A stretch of 64,000 bases of DNA, from assembly GCA_035574315.1 (NCBI GenBank), contig DATLYW010000046.1, forward strand, positions 1 to 64,000. Direction: 5' to 3'. The notes beneath the pieces are model-generated. The model was given only the letters and a program-made list of their open reading frames with translations, was not told the origin of the DNA and did no database searches. Every line of letters begins with the position of its first letter. Within the stretch, counting starts at the first letter, position 1. The DNA comes from Candidatus Zixiibacteriota bacterium (GTDB lineage: Bacteria; Desulfobacterota; Binatia; UBA9968). This document shows, piece after piece, positions 21,444 through 30,293 of this stretch. Position numbers and translations under genes: made by a program.

Positions 21444-23135
21444 TCAAAAATACGCTTTCAACACGTACTGTTGCAGCATCCGATGGGTGTTGAAGAACGA
21501 GCCGTTGAGCGCGATCGCGTGCCGCATCACGTCGATGAAGCCGTTGCGGTTGCCGTAGAACAGCGGAACCACGACGTCCTGCAGCTTCTCGTAGAGCGCC
21601 GCCGCGTCGCGAGAGTGATTCTTCGCTTCGTCGCCCGCGGGCTTCGGTCCGATCGACCAGCCGGTCACGCCTTCGATGCATCCCTCGATCCACCACCCGT
21701 CGAGCACGCTGAGGCTGGGAACGCCGTTGAGCGCGGCCTTCATGCCGCTGGTTCCCGAGGCCTCGAGCGGCGGCTGAGGCGTGTTGAGCCAGACGTCGAC
21801 TCCCGAGGTCAGCTTCTTCCCGAGCTCCAGGTCGTAGTTCTCCAGGTAGACCCCTTTGACCGAGCCCCGCAGCGACTGCAGGGCGCGAACGACGCGCTGG
21901 ATCGATTCCTTGCCCGAGGCGTCATGCGGGTGCGCCTTGCCCGCGTAGACGATCTGCAACCTGCCGCCCGACGCGATCTCCTTCAGCCGCGCGAGATCCG
22001 AAACGAGAAGATCGGCGCGCTTGTACGCCGCCGCGCGGCGCGCGAAGCCGATCGTCAGCACGTCGACGTCCATCCCGGCGTTCGTCTGTCGGTTGATGTC
22101 CAGGATCAGCGACCGCTTCGCCCGCATGTGGGCGCGCCAGATGTCCTCGGCCGGAATGCTGAGCGCGTAGCGGAGGCTGAAATTGTCTTGCTGCCACCCC
22201 GGAATATACTGATCGAAGAGCCTGCGGAATGGCCCCGAAGTCCAGGTGGCGGCGTGCACGCCGTTGGTGATCGCGTCGATGTTGTACCCCGCGAACATCA
22301 GCCGCGAGATCTCGCCGTGGCGCTTGGCGACCCCGTTCACGTAGTGGCTCAGGTTCAGCGCGAGGTACGTCATGTTCAGGATCCCCTCGCAGCAGAAGAC
22401 GTCCTTCATCTCGTGGACTTCCCGGCGCGCCAGGAGACGATCGACGAGATCGAGCGGAAACTGGTCGTGGCCCGCCGCGACCGGCGTATGGGTCGTGAAG
22501 ATGCACTTTTTCCGGACCACCTCCACGTCGCGCGGCTCGATCTTCTCCCTGCCGGCCTTTCTCGCCTCCTCGTCCAGAAGCTCGAGCGCCAGCAAACCGG
22601 CGTGTCCTTCGTTCATGTGGAATCGGCTGATGGCGTCGTAGCCAATCGCCCGGAGCATTCTCACGCCGCCGATGCCGAGAATGATCTCCTGAGCCAGGCG
22701 ATAGCGTTGATCGCCGCCGTAAAGGAAATGCGTCAGGGTCCGGTCCCACTCGGAGTTGTCCGGAAGGTCGGAGTCCAGGAAGTAGACCGGGACGATGAAG
22801 TTCCCGGCGCCGCGCAGCTCGTATTTCCACGCGCGGAGCTGCACGCTTCGACCTTCGATCACGACGGCGGTCCGGTGCGGGGTTTCGGCGAGAAAATCCT
22901 CGACCACCCAATCCACCGGCTCTTCCGTCTGCCATCCACTGGGATCCAGCCTCTGGTAGAAATACCCCTTGCGATGAAGGAGCGTCACGCCCACGAGGGG
23001 AACCTTCAGATCGGCCGCAGCCCGCAACGTGTCCCCCGCGAGCACGCCGAGCCCGCCGCTGTACGTGGGCATGGCCGCTTCCAGCCCGATCTCCATGGAA
23101 AAATAGGCGATCCACCTGTCGGATTCGACCGGCAT
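21444..23135 (-). CDS. glgP: Alpha-glucan (glycogen/maltodextrin) phosphorylase
   Basis: This 563-residue protein is a GT35 phosphorylase of the shorter alpha-glucan type. It opens with [27 protein letters not shown] and has the pyridoxal-phosphate region [12 protein letters not shown], with the cofactor lysine near residue 466. It releases glucose-1-phosphate from alpha-1,4-glucans. The open frame extends to 23306, but family members begin at the motif near 23135, where gggtggtggt can serve as ribosome site. It may supply glucose for the trehalose-type glycosyltransferase at 8860-10176. Confidence 0.88.
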   Translation of the reverse strand: MPVESDRWIAYFSMEIGLEAAMPTYSGGLGVLAGDTLRAAADLKVPLVGVTLLHRKGYFYQRLDPSGWQTEEPVDWVVEDFLAETPHRTAVVIEGRSVQLRAWKYELRGAGNFIVPVYFLDSDLPDNSEWDRTLTHFLYGGDQRYRLAQEIILGIGGVRMLRAIGYDAISRFHMNEGHAGLLALELLDEEARKAGREKIEPRDVEVVRKKCIFTTHTPVAAGHDQFPLDLVDRLLARREVHEMKDVFCCEGILNMTYLALNLSHYVNGVAKRHGEISRLMFAGYNIDAITNGVHAATWTSGPFRRLFDQYIPGWQQDNFSLRYALSIPAEDIWRAHMRAKRSLILDINRQTNAGMDVDVLTIGFARRAAAYKRADLLVSDLARLKEIASGGRLQIVYAGKAHPHDASGKESIQRVVRALQSLRGSVKGVYLENYDLELGKKLTSGVDVWLNTPQPPLEASGTSGMKAALNGVPSLSVLDGWWIEGCIEGVTGWSIGPKPAGDEAKNHSRDAAALYEKLQDVVVPLFYGNRNGFIDVMRHAIALNGSFFNTHRMLQQYVLKAYF

Positions 23136-23315
23136 ACACCACCACCCGAGAGTTCGGTGCCGCTGCGTGACAGGATAACCCGCCGCCGGCGCAGCAGCGG
23201 CCGCCCTCTGCGCCGGCGAAAAAAGAATACACGATACCCGAACGGTTGACCATCCCGAAGGCCGTCGGCGCATTCGCGATTCGGGAGCGAATCGAGCCGT
23301 GAACATCGCGCCGGC

Positions 23316-24809
23316 TCACGGCTGAAGGCCCGCAAGCTGCGTCCAGCCGCCGCCGAGCGACTTGTACAGGGCGATGAGATTGGAGGCGACCCGCCCGCGG
23401 CTCTGGACCAGCTGGTCCTGGGACGCAAGCGACGTTCGCTCCGCGTCCAGCACCGTCTGGAAGTCGACCAGACCAGACGCGTACTGGTCGCGCGCCAGCT
23501 GCGCCGCGTGCCGGGCGGCCTGATCCGCCTCCGCGAGCGCCCGCTGCCGCTCCTGTTCTCCGGCATAGGCGACCAGGGCGTTCTCGACGTCTTCGAGCGC
23601 GGTAAGAACGGCGGCTTCGTACTGCTCCAATGCCTGCTGCTGGAGCGCGCTTTGGGCTTCGATCGCCCGACGGATCGCTCCGCCCTTGAAAATTGTCCAG
23701 ACGAGGCTCCCGGCGAGGCTCGCCGCCCGGCTTCCGGCGGAGAACAGCCGATCGCCCGAGAGCGCTTCCAAACCGATGGATCCAGGCAGGGAGAGCCGGG
23801 GATAGAGATCGGCCGTGGCGACCCCGACGCGCGCGGTCTGCGCGGCGAGCTGCCGCTCCGCGCGGCGAACGTCCGGCCGGCGCCGTAGAGTCTCGGCGGG
23901 CACCCCGACCGCGATCTCGACGGGCGGTTGGGGTATCGGCTTTCGCGCCGACAACTCCGCGTCGAGCGCGCCCGGATGAACCCCGACCAGCACCGCGATC
24001 CGGTTCCTGGCCGCCTCGATGTCGGAGCGCAACCGCGGGAGCTGCGCGCGTGTGTTCTCGAGATTGGACCTCGCCTGTTCCACGTCGAGCCTGCTCACGA
24101 GGCCGGCCTCGAATCGCCATTCGGTGAGCTGCAGGGTTTCCGTCTGTGCTTCGACGTTTTCCTCCGCCACCTGGAGTTGGGCCTGGAGAGTGCGCGCCTC
24201 CACGTAGTTGACCGCGACCTCCGCGAGCACTGTCACGAGCACGTCGTGGTAATCCGCCACGCTCGCCTCGAGGTCCCCCTGCGCCGCCTCGACGGAACGG
24301 CGCACCCGGCCGAAGACGTCGATTTCCCACGTGGCGTCGAACCCGGTCTTGTACAGCTCGCGCGTTTCTCCCGCGCCGGTCTGCTCGCTGCCACGGCTGC
24401 GCGCGGCGGACGCGGTGAAGTTGACCTGTGGAAAGTATCCGGCCTCGGCGATGGCGCGCCGGGCCCGGGCCTCGCGCACGCGCGCCAGCGCGACCTTGAG
24501 GTTCCGGTTACCCGCCGCGGCCCGCTCGATCAGCGCCGACAGATCGGGATCGCCCAGCACGGTCCACCAGCGGGCGAGTCCATCCTCTGCCGGCGACGCC
24601 GCGCTCAGGCCGCCGCCGAGTTCGCGGCTCCATGCGGCCGGCAACCTCGTCTCGGGCTCGACGTAGTCGGGCCCGACCGTAAAGCAACCCCACAGCGCGA
24701 GCGCGACGGATAGAGCGCCCGAGAACCGCACGGCTGCGCGGGACACCTCGTACCGGCGACTCGCGCGTGTCGTCTCCAGGATGAACATGGTCCTTCCGCA
24801 TTCATTCAT
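23316..24809 (-). CDS. NodT-type outer-membrane efflux lipoprotein (TolC family)
   Basis: This 497-residue protein has an N-terminal lipoprotein signal (ALWGC lipobox) followed by the VGPDYVEPET start typical of NodT/RND outer-membrane lipoproteins and two efflux-domain repeats. Its ATG overlaps the stop of the MacB-like permease gene, so it is translationally coupled to it and should be the outer-membrane exit for that ABC exporter. A second ATG at 24788 is possible. Unlike most macAB loci, the channel is encoded in the operon itself. Confidence 0.9.
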   Translation of the reverse strand: MNECGRTMFILETTRASRRYEVSRAAVRFSGALSVALALWGCFTVGPDYVEPETRLPAAWSRELGGGLSAASPAEDGLARWWTVLGDPDLSALIERAAAGNRNLKVALARVREARARRAIAEAGYFPQVNFTASAARSRGSEQTGAGETRELYKTGFDATWEIDVFGRVRRSVEAAQGDLEASVADYHDVLVTVLAEVAVNYVEARTLQAQLQVAEENVEAQTETLQLTEWRFEAGLVSRLDVEQARSNLENTRAQLPRLRSDIEAARNRIAVLVGVHPGALDAELSARKPIPQPPVEIAVGVPAETLRRRPDVRRAERQLAAQTARVGVATADLYPRLSLPGSIGLEALSGDRLFSAGSRAASLAGSLVWTIFKGGAIRRAIEAQSALQQQALEQYEAAVLTALEDVENALVAYAGEQERQRALAEADQAARHAAQLARDQYASGLVDFQTVLDAERTSLASQDQLVQSRGRVASNLIALYKSLGGGWTQLAGLQP

Positions 24810-26007
24810 GACGCAGCGCCTCGATCGGATCGAGCTGCGCGGCGCGGCGCGCCGGAACGTAGCCGAAGACGACCCCCACGCCTCCGGAAAAGAGCAGAGC
24901 GAGCACCATGATCCCGGGATTCAGCACCAGCGGAACTTCCAGCAGGCGCGCCAGGGCGGCGGACGCCGCGAGCGCGAGCAGCAGGCCGAACAGGCCGCCG
25001 AACGAGGCCAGCACCACCGACTCCACCAGAAACTGCGTCAGCACGTCGCGCTCGTAGGCGCCGATCGCCAGCCGGATCCCGATTTCGCGCGTCCGCTCCG
25101 TGACCGACACGAGCATGATGTTCATGATCCCGATGCCGCCCACCACCAGGCTGACTGCTGCGACGGCGCTCAGCAGCAGCGTGAGGATGCGGGTCGTACC
25201 GGTGAGCGTCTGCGCGATCTGGCGGGTATCCAGGACCGAGAAGTCGTTGATCTCGTTGGGAGCGAGATGCCGTCGCTCGCGCATCAACCGCTCGACGGCC
25301 GCCTTGACCCTGTCGATGGCGCCCTCCTCCCGCACGGAAAGCTGGATCGAAGAGATGTCGCGGTTGCCTGCGATACGCCGCTGAAAGGTCCGAAGCGGTA
25401 TCACGACGAGATCGTCTTGATCCCTGCCCATCACGGACTGTCCTTTTGCCTCCAGCAGCCCGATGACCTCGCAAGAAACGTTCCTCAACCGCACCTTGCT
25501 GCCCAGCGGGTCCTGCGCGCCGAACAGCTCCCTGCTCACCGTGGCTCCGAGCACGCAGACGGCCTTGCCGGCGCGCAGCTCGGCCTCGCTGAACGTCCGC
25601 CCGCGCGCCAGGACCCAGTTCGCCGCGGCGAAGTAGTCGTTGGTCGTCCCCGTGACCGCGGTCGACCAGTTTTTGTTGCCGAAGACGGCCGTGACCGGCT
25701 TGGTCGCCGTGGGCGCCACGACTTTAAGATCCCCGATCTCCCGGGCGATCGCTTCGACGTCGCTCTCGCTGAACGGGGCCACGGTTACGCCTCGCCCGGG
25801 GCCCATCTGTCCCGGGAGCACGATCACCACGTTGCTCCCCAGGCTCGCGATCTGCTGAGAGACCTGCAGCGTGGCGCCGCTCCCGAGCGTCACCATCACG
25901 ATGACCGACGCCACGCCGATGACGATTCCGAGGATGGTAAGGAACGAGCGCAGGGCGTTGCGGCGCAGCTCCCGCACGGCGAGCAAGAAGGCATTCCCGA
26001 GCATCAC
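24802..26007 (-). CDS. MacB-like ABC transporter permease (no fused ATPase)
   Basis: This 401-residue protein has the MacB/FtsX permease plan: one N-terminal membrane helix (FLTILGIVIGVASVIVMVTLG), a large periplasmic domain of about 220 residues, and three C-terminal helices with the ERTREIGIRLAIGA coupling segment. E. coli MacB is a single chain with its ATPase; here the ATPase is a separate gene overlapping by 4 bp upstream. The system is a mechanotransmission-type exporter of peptides, macrolides or lipoproteins; the substrate is not predictable. Confidence 0.9.
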   Translation of the reverse strand: MMLGNAFLLAVRELRRNALRSFLTILGIVIGVASVIVMVTLGSGATLQVSQQIASLGSNVVIVLPGQMGPGRGVTVAPFSESDVEAIAREIGDLKVVAPTATKPVTAVFGNKNWSTAVTGTTNDYFAAANWVLARGRTFSEAELRAGKAVCVLGATVSRELFGAQDPLGSKVRLRNVSCEVIGLLEAKGQSVMGRDQDDLVVIPLRTFQRRIAGNRDISSIQLSVREEGAIDRVKAAVERLMRERRHLAPNEINDFSVLDTRQIAQTLTGTTRILTLLLSAVAAVSLVVGGIGIMNIMLVSVTERTREIGIRLAIGAYERDVLTQFLVESVVLASFGGLFGLLLALAASAALARLLEVPLVLNPGIMVLALLFSGGVGVVFGYVPARRAAQLDPIEALRHE

Positions 26008-26732
26008 GCCGCCTCGTGCCGCTGGCCCTCGTCGGACTCCACGCGCCCGTCGACGAAGCGCACGACGCGCCGCGCGTACGCCGCGATGTCGCGCTCGTGG
26101 GTGACCAGAACGATCGTGATTCCGCGGTCGCGGTTGAGCGCGTCCAGCAGATCCATGATCTCGCGGCTCCGCGCGGTATCGAGGTTCCCCGTCGGCTCAT
26201 CGGCGAACAGAACCCGCGGCGCCGTCACGATCGCGCGGGCGATCGCGACCCGTTGCTGCTGGCCGCCCGAAAGCTCGGAGGGAGTGTGGCTTTCCCACCC
26301 GCCCAGCCCCACCGCCTCCAGCGCCCGGCGGGCGAGCGCCCGGCGCTCCGCGACCGGATACCCGCGGTAGATCAGCGGCAGCTCGACGTTCTCCAGAGCC
26401 GAGGTGCGGTTGAGCAGGTTGTAGCCTTGAAAGACGAACCCGAGGAAATAGCGCCGCAGCCGCGCTCTCTGGACGCGGGAGAGGTCGCGTACCTCGACGC
26501 CCTCGAAGCGGTACGATCCCGATGTCGGGGTGTCCAGGCAGCCGAGAATGTTCAGGCAGGTCGATTTTCCCGAGCCGCTCGGCCCCATGACGGCGACGAA
26601 CTCGCCCCGTTCGATGCGCAGGTCCACGCCGCGCAAGGCGTGCACCGCCGCCGTTCCCACGCCGTAGACTTTGGTTACCTTGCGCAGCAGGATCTGGGGT
26701 CCGCGAGCCGATTCTTCCGCAGGCGCTTCCAT
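26004..26732 (-). CDS. ABC transporter ATP-binding protein (MacB/LolD type)
   Basis: This 242-residue ATPase has Walker A GPSGSGKST at residues 50-58, a Q-loop, signature LSGGQQQRVAIARA and Walker B VLFADEPTGNLD, the D-loop being that of the LolD/MacB subfamily. The start at 26732 shares a base with the stop of the adaptor gene (TGATG), so it is coupled. The longer open frame to 26870 is not supported. It powers the permease encoded next. Confidence 0.92.
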   Translation of the reverse strand: MEAPAEESARGPQILLRKVTKVYGVGTAAVHALRGVDLRIERGEFVAVMGPSGSGKSTCLNILGCLDTPTSGSYRFEGVEVRDLSRVQRARLRRYFLGFVFQGYNLLNRTSALENVELPLIYRGYPVAERRALARRALEAVGLGGWESHTPSELSGGQQQRVAIARAIVTAPRVLFADEPTGNLDTARSREIMDLLDALNRDRGITIVLVTHERDIAAYARRVVRFVDGRVESDEGQRHEAA

Positions 26733-28012
26733 CACGAACCTGCCTTGATGACGTCGACGACGACCTGGGTTCCCGGCGCGATTTCGCCGCCGACAATTTC
26801 CGTCATCACCCCGTCGGTCGATCCCGTGGTTACCGGAACGGCAGCGAGCTCTCCGTCCCGCAGGACCCACAGCCGCTGCTGCCTGCTCTTCAGGTCGGCC
26901 GGCTCACGTCGGCGTTCCCGCGGAGGGCGGGGAAACAGCCGGCCAAGCAGGCTGCCGGCGGGAGCCGCTTCCTCTACCGGAGGCGGCGAAAAACGCAGCG
27001 CGGCATTCGGCGCCAGCAGGACATCGGCGAGCTTTTTCACGGTGATGTTCGCCGTGGCGGTCATACCGGGCCGGAGCGCGAGATCGGTGTTGTCGACCGA
27101 GAGCAGCGTCTTGTAGGTGACCACGCCCTGAACGGTCTCCGGGCCGTAGCGAACCTGCTTGACGACCGCCTTGAAGATCCGGCCCGGGTAACCGTCCACC
27201 GTAAAGAAGGCCTCCTGTCCGTCCCTGACGTGGGCCACGTCGGCCTCGTCGACGTCGACCTGCACCTCCATCTGCGCTAGGTTCTCCGCGATCGTGAAGA
27301 GCACCGGCGTCTGCAGCGATGCCGTCACCGTCTGTCCCGGTTCCACCTGACGCTTGAGCACGACGCCGTTGATCGGCGAGCGGATCACGGCCTTGGAGAG
27401 GTTCGTCCGGTCGATGTCGAGTTTCCACCTCGCCTCGGAAACCTGCGCCCTGAGCGTCGCCTCCAGCGCCAGCGCGCGCTTGAGCGCCGCCTCGGCGGCT
27501 GCGAACTCCCGCTCGGACGGGACCTTCCCGCCGCTCATTTCGCGGACGCGCTTGAAGCGCTCGAGGTTGTCGCGCGCTTCGGCCACCGTCGCCTGAGCCT
27601 CGATCAATCTGGCCTGCATCGACTCCAGCGTCGATTGGGACTGCAAGACCTGCGCTTGCAGCTTGTCGGTGTCGAGGCGGGCGAGAACCTGCCCGACGAC
27701 CACGCGATCGTTGTAATCGACCTCGACCGTCCTTATGGTCCCGGAAATTTCCGTGCCCACTTCCACCTGGTTGACCGGCTGCACCGTGCCTGTTGCCGTG
27801 ACAACGACCGTGAGATCTCCTCGCACCACCGGAGCCGTCCTGTACCGGACCGCCGTGGAGCGCCGGTCGGCGAAATAACGGGCGGCGGCAACGACACCGG
27901 CTAACACCAGCAGCAGAACGGCGGCGGCCTTGGCGTAACGCCTGCGGCGCGGCGCCTCGTCGAGGCGCAAAACCTCTTCGATTTCCCGCGCCGTATCTTC
28001 ACGCAAGCTCAT
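26732..28012 (-). CDS. macA: MacA-like periplasmic adaptor protein
   Basis: This 426-residue protein has one N-terminal membrane helix near residues 27-46 (AAAVLLLVLAGVVAAARYF), a lipoyl half-motif (GTVQPVNQVEVGTEISG), a coiled-coil hairpin around residues 110-200 and the barrel and membrane-proximal domains of MacA-type adaptors. It is the first gene of an operon adaptor-ATPase-permease-channel with overlapping ends throughout. An exact sigma-54 promoter core lies 77 bp upstream (28089-28103), which puts export under the same control as the protease genes nearby. Confidence 0.9.
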   Translation of the reverse strand: MSLREDTAREIEEVLRLDEAPRRRRYAKAAAVLLLVLAGVVAAARYFADRRSTAVRYRTAPVVRGDLTVVVTATGTVQPVNQVEVGTEISGTIRTVEVDYNDRVVVGQVLARLDTDKLQAQVLQSQSTLESMQARLIEAQATVAEARDNLERFKRVREMSGGKVPSEREFAAAEAALKRALALEATLRAQVSEARWKLDIDRTNLSKAVIRSPINGVVLKRQVEPGQTVTASLQTPVLFTIAENLAQMEVQVDVDEADVAHVRDGQEAFFTVDGYPGRIFKAVVKQVRYGPETVQGVVTYKTLLSVDNTDLALRPGMTATANITVKKLADVLLAPNAALRFSPPPVEEAAPAGSLLGRLFPRPPRERRREPADLKSRQQRLWVLRDGELAAVPVTTGSTDGVMTEIVGGEIAPGTQVVVDVIKAGS

Positions 28013-28088
28013 CGATCATGCCGTTTAGAATCGAAGTCATCGGACGCGGCTACGAATCCGCGGTCCGGAGCTTCTCACAGTCTCGCGG

Positions 28089-28103
28089 GCAATTACCGTG
28101 CCA
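28089..28103 (-). promoter_or_regulatory. Sigma-54 promoter for the macA operon
   Basis: On the minus strand it reads TGGCAC, GGTAA, TTGC, an exact match to the -24/-12 core. The start would be near 28077, 65 bases before the macA ATG. Confidence 0.75.
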
Positions 28104-28313
28104 CGGAGCGAAAAGAAAGGAATCGATACGCGGTTCCGAGAATTGAAAAGAACGAGGCACTGGCATTCCCGGGCGTGCCATACATTCGTGCGCTCGGAAG
28201 CCGAGCTCTCCTTCAACCGGAAATCGTGCGGTCGCACATATCTCTCTGAAAAACCGCGAACCCTGGCTTATCGCACCGGGGGTCGATCGGCGAAATCGGA
28301 TCGTCGCGCCGGC

Positions 28314-28328
28314 TGGCATCGGGGTTGC
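28314..28328 (+). promoter_or_regulatory. Sigma-54 promoter for a small-protein gene
   Basis: The site reads TGGCAT, CGGGG, TTGC followed by T, an exact core match. Transcription would start near 28340, leaving a leader of about 100 bases before the small gene at 28443. Confidence 0.72.
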
Positions 28329-28442
28329 TTCTCGATAATTCGCTCCGGAAACGAGTGCTCGAAGGGAAACCACGGCAACGCCGCGCTAACGCGATGGCGA
28401 GCCGAGTCCCTCCTTAAAGACTGTCGGGAGGAATTGATCCCT

Positions 28443-28679
28443 ATGTGGAGTCGGTTGTACCGCAACCATGCCATGATTCCGTGCCCCACCTTCGATACCG
28501 CTTCGGCGAGCTGGGTGCCGCAAGTCGCGATCAGCTGGTGGGAGGACGTTTCGCGACGTTTCGAGTTCGTCGAGTTTCCCGATCGGGTGACCAGCGAGGA
28601 GGAGGCGGTTCGCTGCGCCCTGGCTCGCGCCGAAACCTGGGTCGATCATCGCCTGGGCGGCATCTCCGAACGTTCTTGA
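28443..28679 (+). CDS. Uncharacterised 78-residue protein
   Basis: I do not recognise a named family. The protein begins MWSRLYRNHAMIPCPTFDT, is rich in tryptophan and ends with a probable amphipathic helix (EEEAVRCALARAETWVDHRL). No signal peptide or membrane segment is visible. The frame is open from 28098, but the ATG at 28443 follows a GGAGG ribosome site (spacing about 11) and lies downstream of the sigma-54 promoter at 28314, so I take that start. Its 3' end overlaps the end of the convergent M48 protease gene by 34 bp. Confidence 0.6.
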   Translation: MWSRLYRNHAMIPCPTFDTASASWVPQVAISWWEDVSRRFEFVEFPDRVTSEEEAVRCALARAETWVDHRLGGISERS

Positions 28680-29527
28680 CGCTTTTCCGCTGGGGCGAAG
28701 ACCTCCAGCGGATCCAGTCCTTTCTTCAGCGCTTCGGAGACCTTCTCCATGGCGAGCAGCCTTTCGGCCGAGGTCGGGTGGGAAGAGAGAAATCCTCGCT
28801 CGACGCTTTCTGGCATCTCGATCGCCATCCGGCGAAAGAGACCTTTGGCAACCTCGGGGTCGAACCCGGCCCGGTGAACCCAGATCAAACCGAACAGGTC
28901 CGCTTCCCTTTCCTGGTCTCGGTCGAATTTTTTCGTTGCGGCCTCGACGAGCAGCGCCGCCAGCTGGCCGGCCGCCTGGCCGCCGAAGATCGCTGCCGGA
29001 ATGCTGAGCGCCAGCCCCAGGGCTTGCTTGCCGCGGAGGTAGGCCATGTGGCCCCGATACGCGTGCGCCATCTCGTGCCCGAGCACCACGGCCAGCTCGT
29101 CGTCGCTCCTGAGGAAGCGCATCATGCCTCGTGTGATCCACACGCCTTCGCCGTCCGTCCACGCGTTGACCAAATCGGGATGGATCCTGCCTCCGGTTTG
29201 CTCCGGCCGCCCGACGTAATGGAGCTTCAGCTTTTCTTTCGCGCCACTCGCCTTCATCAACCGGGCGCCGACTCGGTCGAGCCGCGCCTGCTGAGCCTCA
29301 TGGAAGGCTTTCGCCTCGGCTTTCAGGGCGAGCTGGACCCGCTGCTCCTCCTCGGACTCGATCCGCGGGCCCGTAACGGTCGCGCACGAGGCGAGCGACA
29401 GGATAACGATTACCCGCGCGATCCTGGGGAGAACAGGAGGCCTGTGAACGCCGCCGACGCCGCGGCAATTCGGGGAGCTGCGTTCAATTGAAATCATTGC
29501 GCCCGGCTGCCGGTGGACCGTTCTCAT
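28646..29527 (-). CDS. M48 family metalloprotease, lipoprotein
   Basis: This 293-residue zinc protease has HEMAH at residues 151-155 and the third ligand in the QEREADLFGL segment, the M48 (HtpX/Oma1/BepA) signature. A hydrophobic stretch ending in the lipobox LASC (45-48) suggests a periplasmic lipoprotein, so it resembles BepA/LoiP, which clean up outer-membrane proteins. The frame opens at 29569, but the sigma-54 promoter at 29554-29568 predicts a start of transcription near 29542. The ATG at 29527, preceded by ggggga, is therefore the better choice. Confidence 0.88.
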   Translation of the reverse strand: MRTVHRQPGAMISIERSSPNCRGVGGVHRPPVLPRIARVIVILSLASCATVTGPRIESEEEQRVQLALKAEAKAFHEAQQARLDRVGARLMKASGAKEKLKLHYVGRPEQTGGRIHPDLVNAWTDGEGVWITRGMMRFLRSDDELAVVLGHEMAHAYRGHMAYLRGKQALGLALSIPAAIFGGQAAGQLAALLVEAATKKFDRDQEREADLFGLIWVHRAGFDPEVAKGLFRRMAIEMPESVERGFLSSHPTSAERLLAMEKVSEALKKGLDPLEVFAPAEKRQERSEMPPRR

Positions 29528-29553
29528 TATCAGATCCCCCATGGACGAGGACG

Positions 29554-29568
29554 GCAATCGACGTGCCA
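29554..29568 (-). promoter_or_regulatory. Sigma-54 promoter for the M48 protease
   Basis: On the minus strand it reads TGGCAC, GTCGA, TTGC, an exact core. The predicted start near 29542 lies 15 bases before the ATG at 29527 and excludes the longer ORF start. Confidence 0.75.
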
Positions 29569-29771
29569 TTGCGATGGACCTCGCGTTTATTCCTAAAAAT
29601 GAAAATCGACCACGCGCTTATTCCTAACCGTGCGACAAATTATGGCCTGTCCCCGCCATGACCGCGAATTCGAAGACCCGCTCGCTGCAAAACCGATTTG
29701 CCACGGAAACGCGGGGAAAATCGCCCTCGACCTATGGGGCGATGCCCGCCCGGATCGTTTCAGGCGCCGGG

Positions 29772-29786
29772 TGGCACACCCGTTGC
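29772..29786 (+). promoter_or_regulatory. Sigma-54 promoter for the 63-residue protein gene
   Basis: The site reads TGGCAC, ACCCG, TTGC followed by T, an exact core match. Transcription would begin near 29798, which makes the ATG at 29804 nearly leaderless and favours the one at 29837. Confidence 0.75.
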
Positions 29787-29836
29787 TGTTTTCGCGGCAT
29801 GTGATGCGCGAAAAAGTCGACCCGGGCACAACGGGA

Positions 29837-30028
29837 ATGAGGTGCCGGGCAACTCAGGACGTAAGGAGTCACCGGGGGTTGATCAAGAGATCGACCGAAG
29901 GAACGATTCTCTACGACATCGAGAACCTCGGGCGCCGTCTCATCAGCGTCCGATGGGACATCGGTGTGACCGATTATGTATTCCCTTCCGAGATCGAAAT
30001 CTTGGGGCGGCAGGGAATAGCGGCTTAG
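29837..30028 (+). CDS. Uncharacterised small protein, about 63 residues
   Basis: No named family is recognised. The conserved-looking part is HRGLIKRSTEGTILYDIEN followed by LGRRLISVRWDIGVTDYVFP and SEIEIL. This alternates hydrophobic and polar residues like a small five-strand beta-barrel (SH3-like) fold. The start is uncertain: ATG 29804 and ATG 29837 are in frame, and the promoter at 29772-29786 favours the second. No good ribosome site is visible. The promoter and the well-formed C-terminus argue that the gene is real. Confidence 0.55.
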   Translation: MRCRATQDVRSHRGLIKRSTEGTILYDIENLGRRLISVRWDIGVTDYVFPSEIEILGRQGIAA

Positions 30029-30293
30029 CCGGAATTTCTCTGCACGCAAAGCCCATGAACGATCACCGGCGGAAGGGGAACGAAGAACGCGCCAGTGCCG
30101 ATTTCGCTCAGGCGAGAGGCGCGTTCAGCCACCGGGGTCGGTGTCCGGAGGTGATCGGTGGTCTTCTTATTGGGCCTTCGTCCTCGGGCATCCCGGCATT
30201 TCTTCATTCAGGCGCCGGCGGCATTTCTTTCAACGGCGATTGATCCCACCCCGCCTCGCCGGGCGTGTCGCCTTTTGTCCCGGGAGGGACGCG
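30029..30293. other. 265-bp gap before the sensor kinase, no feature seen
   Basis: I see no sigma-54 site, hairpin or small gene here. The kinase frame is open from 30141, but the good ribosome site is at its 3' end (gggaggg before 30294). Confidence 0.5.

Larger units (their letters stand above)
28013..28442. other. 430-bp divergent intergenic region with two sigma-54 promoters
   Basis: This gap separates macA (minus) from a small plus-strand gene. It has less GC than its surroundings and no supported ORF, although an open frame runs from 28098. Its recognisable content is a minus-strand promoter at 28089-28103 and a plus-strand promoter at 28314-28328, plus CTGAAAAACC at 28246-28255, about 60 bases before the latter. 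Confidence 0.6.
29528..29836. other. 309-bp divergent intergenic region with two sigma-54 promoters
   Basis: The gap between the M48 gene and the small gene at 29837 holds a minus-strand sigma-54 site (29554-29568), an AT-rich stretch around 29586-29615 and a plus-strand sigma-54 site (29772-29786). A plus-strand frame is open from 29630, but its N-terminal part lies upstream of the promoter and looks non-coding. Confidence 0.6.

Noticed and set aside
28098..28442. Upstream part of the 193-codon frame before the small protein
   Set aside because: It spans the sigma-54 promoter, has no ribosome site and shows non-protein-like composition.
29630..29836. N-terminal extension of the small plus-strand ORF
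   Set aside because: It lies mostly upstream of the sigma-54 promoter at 29772 and has no ribosome site.
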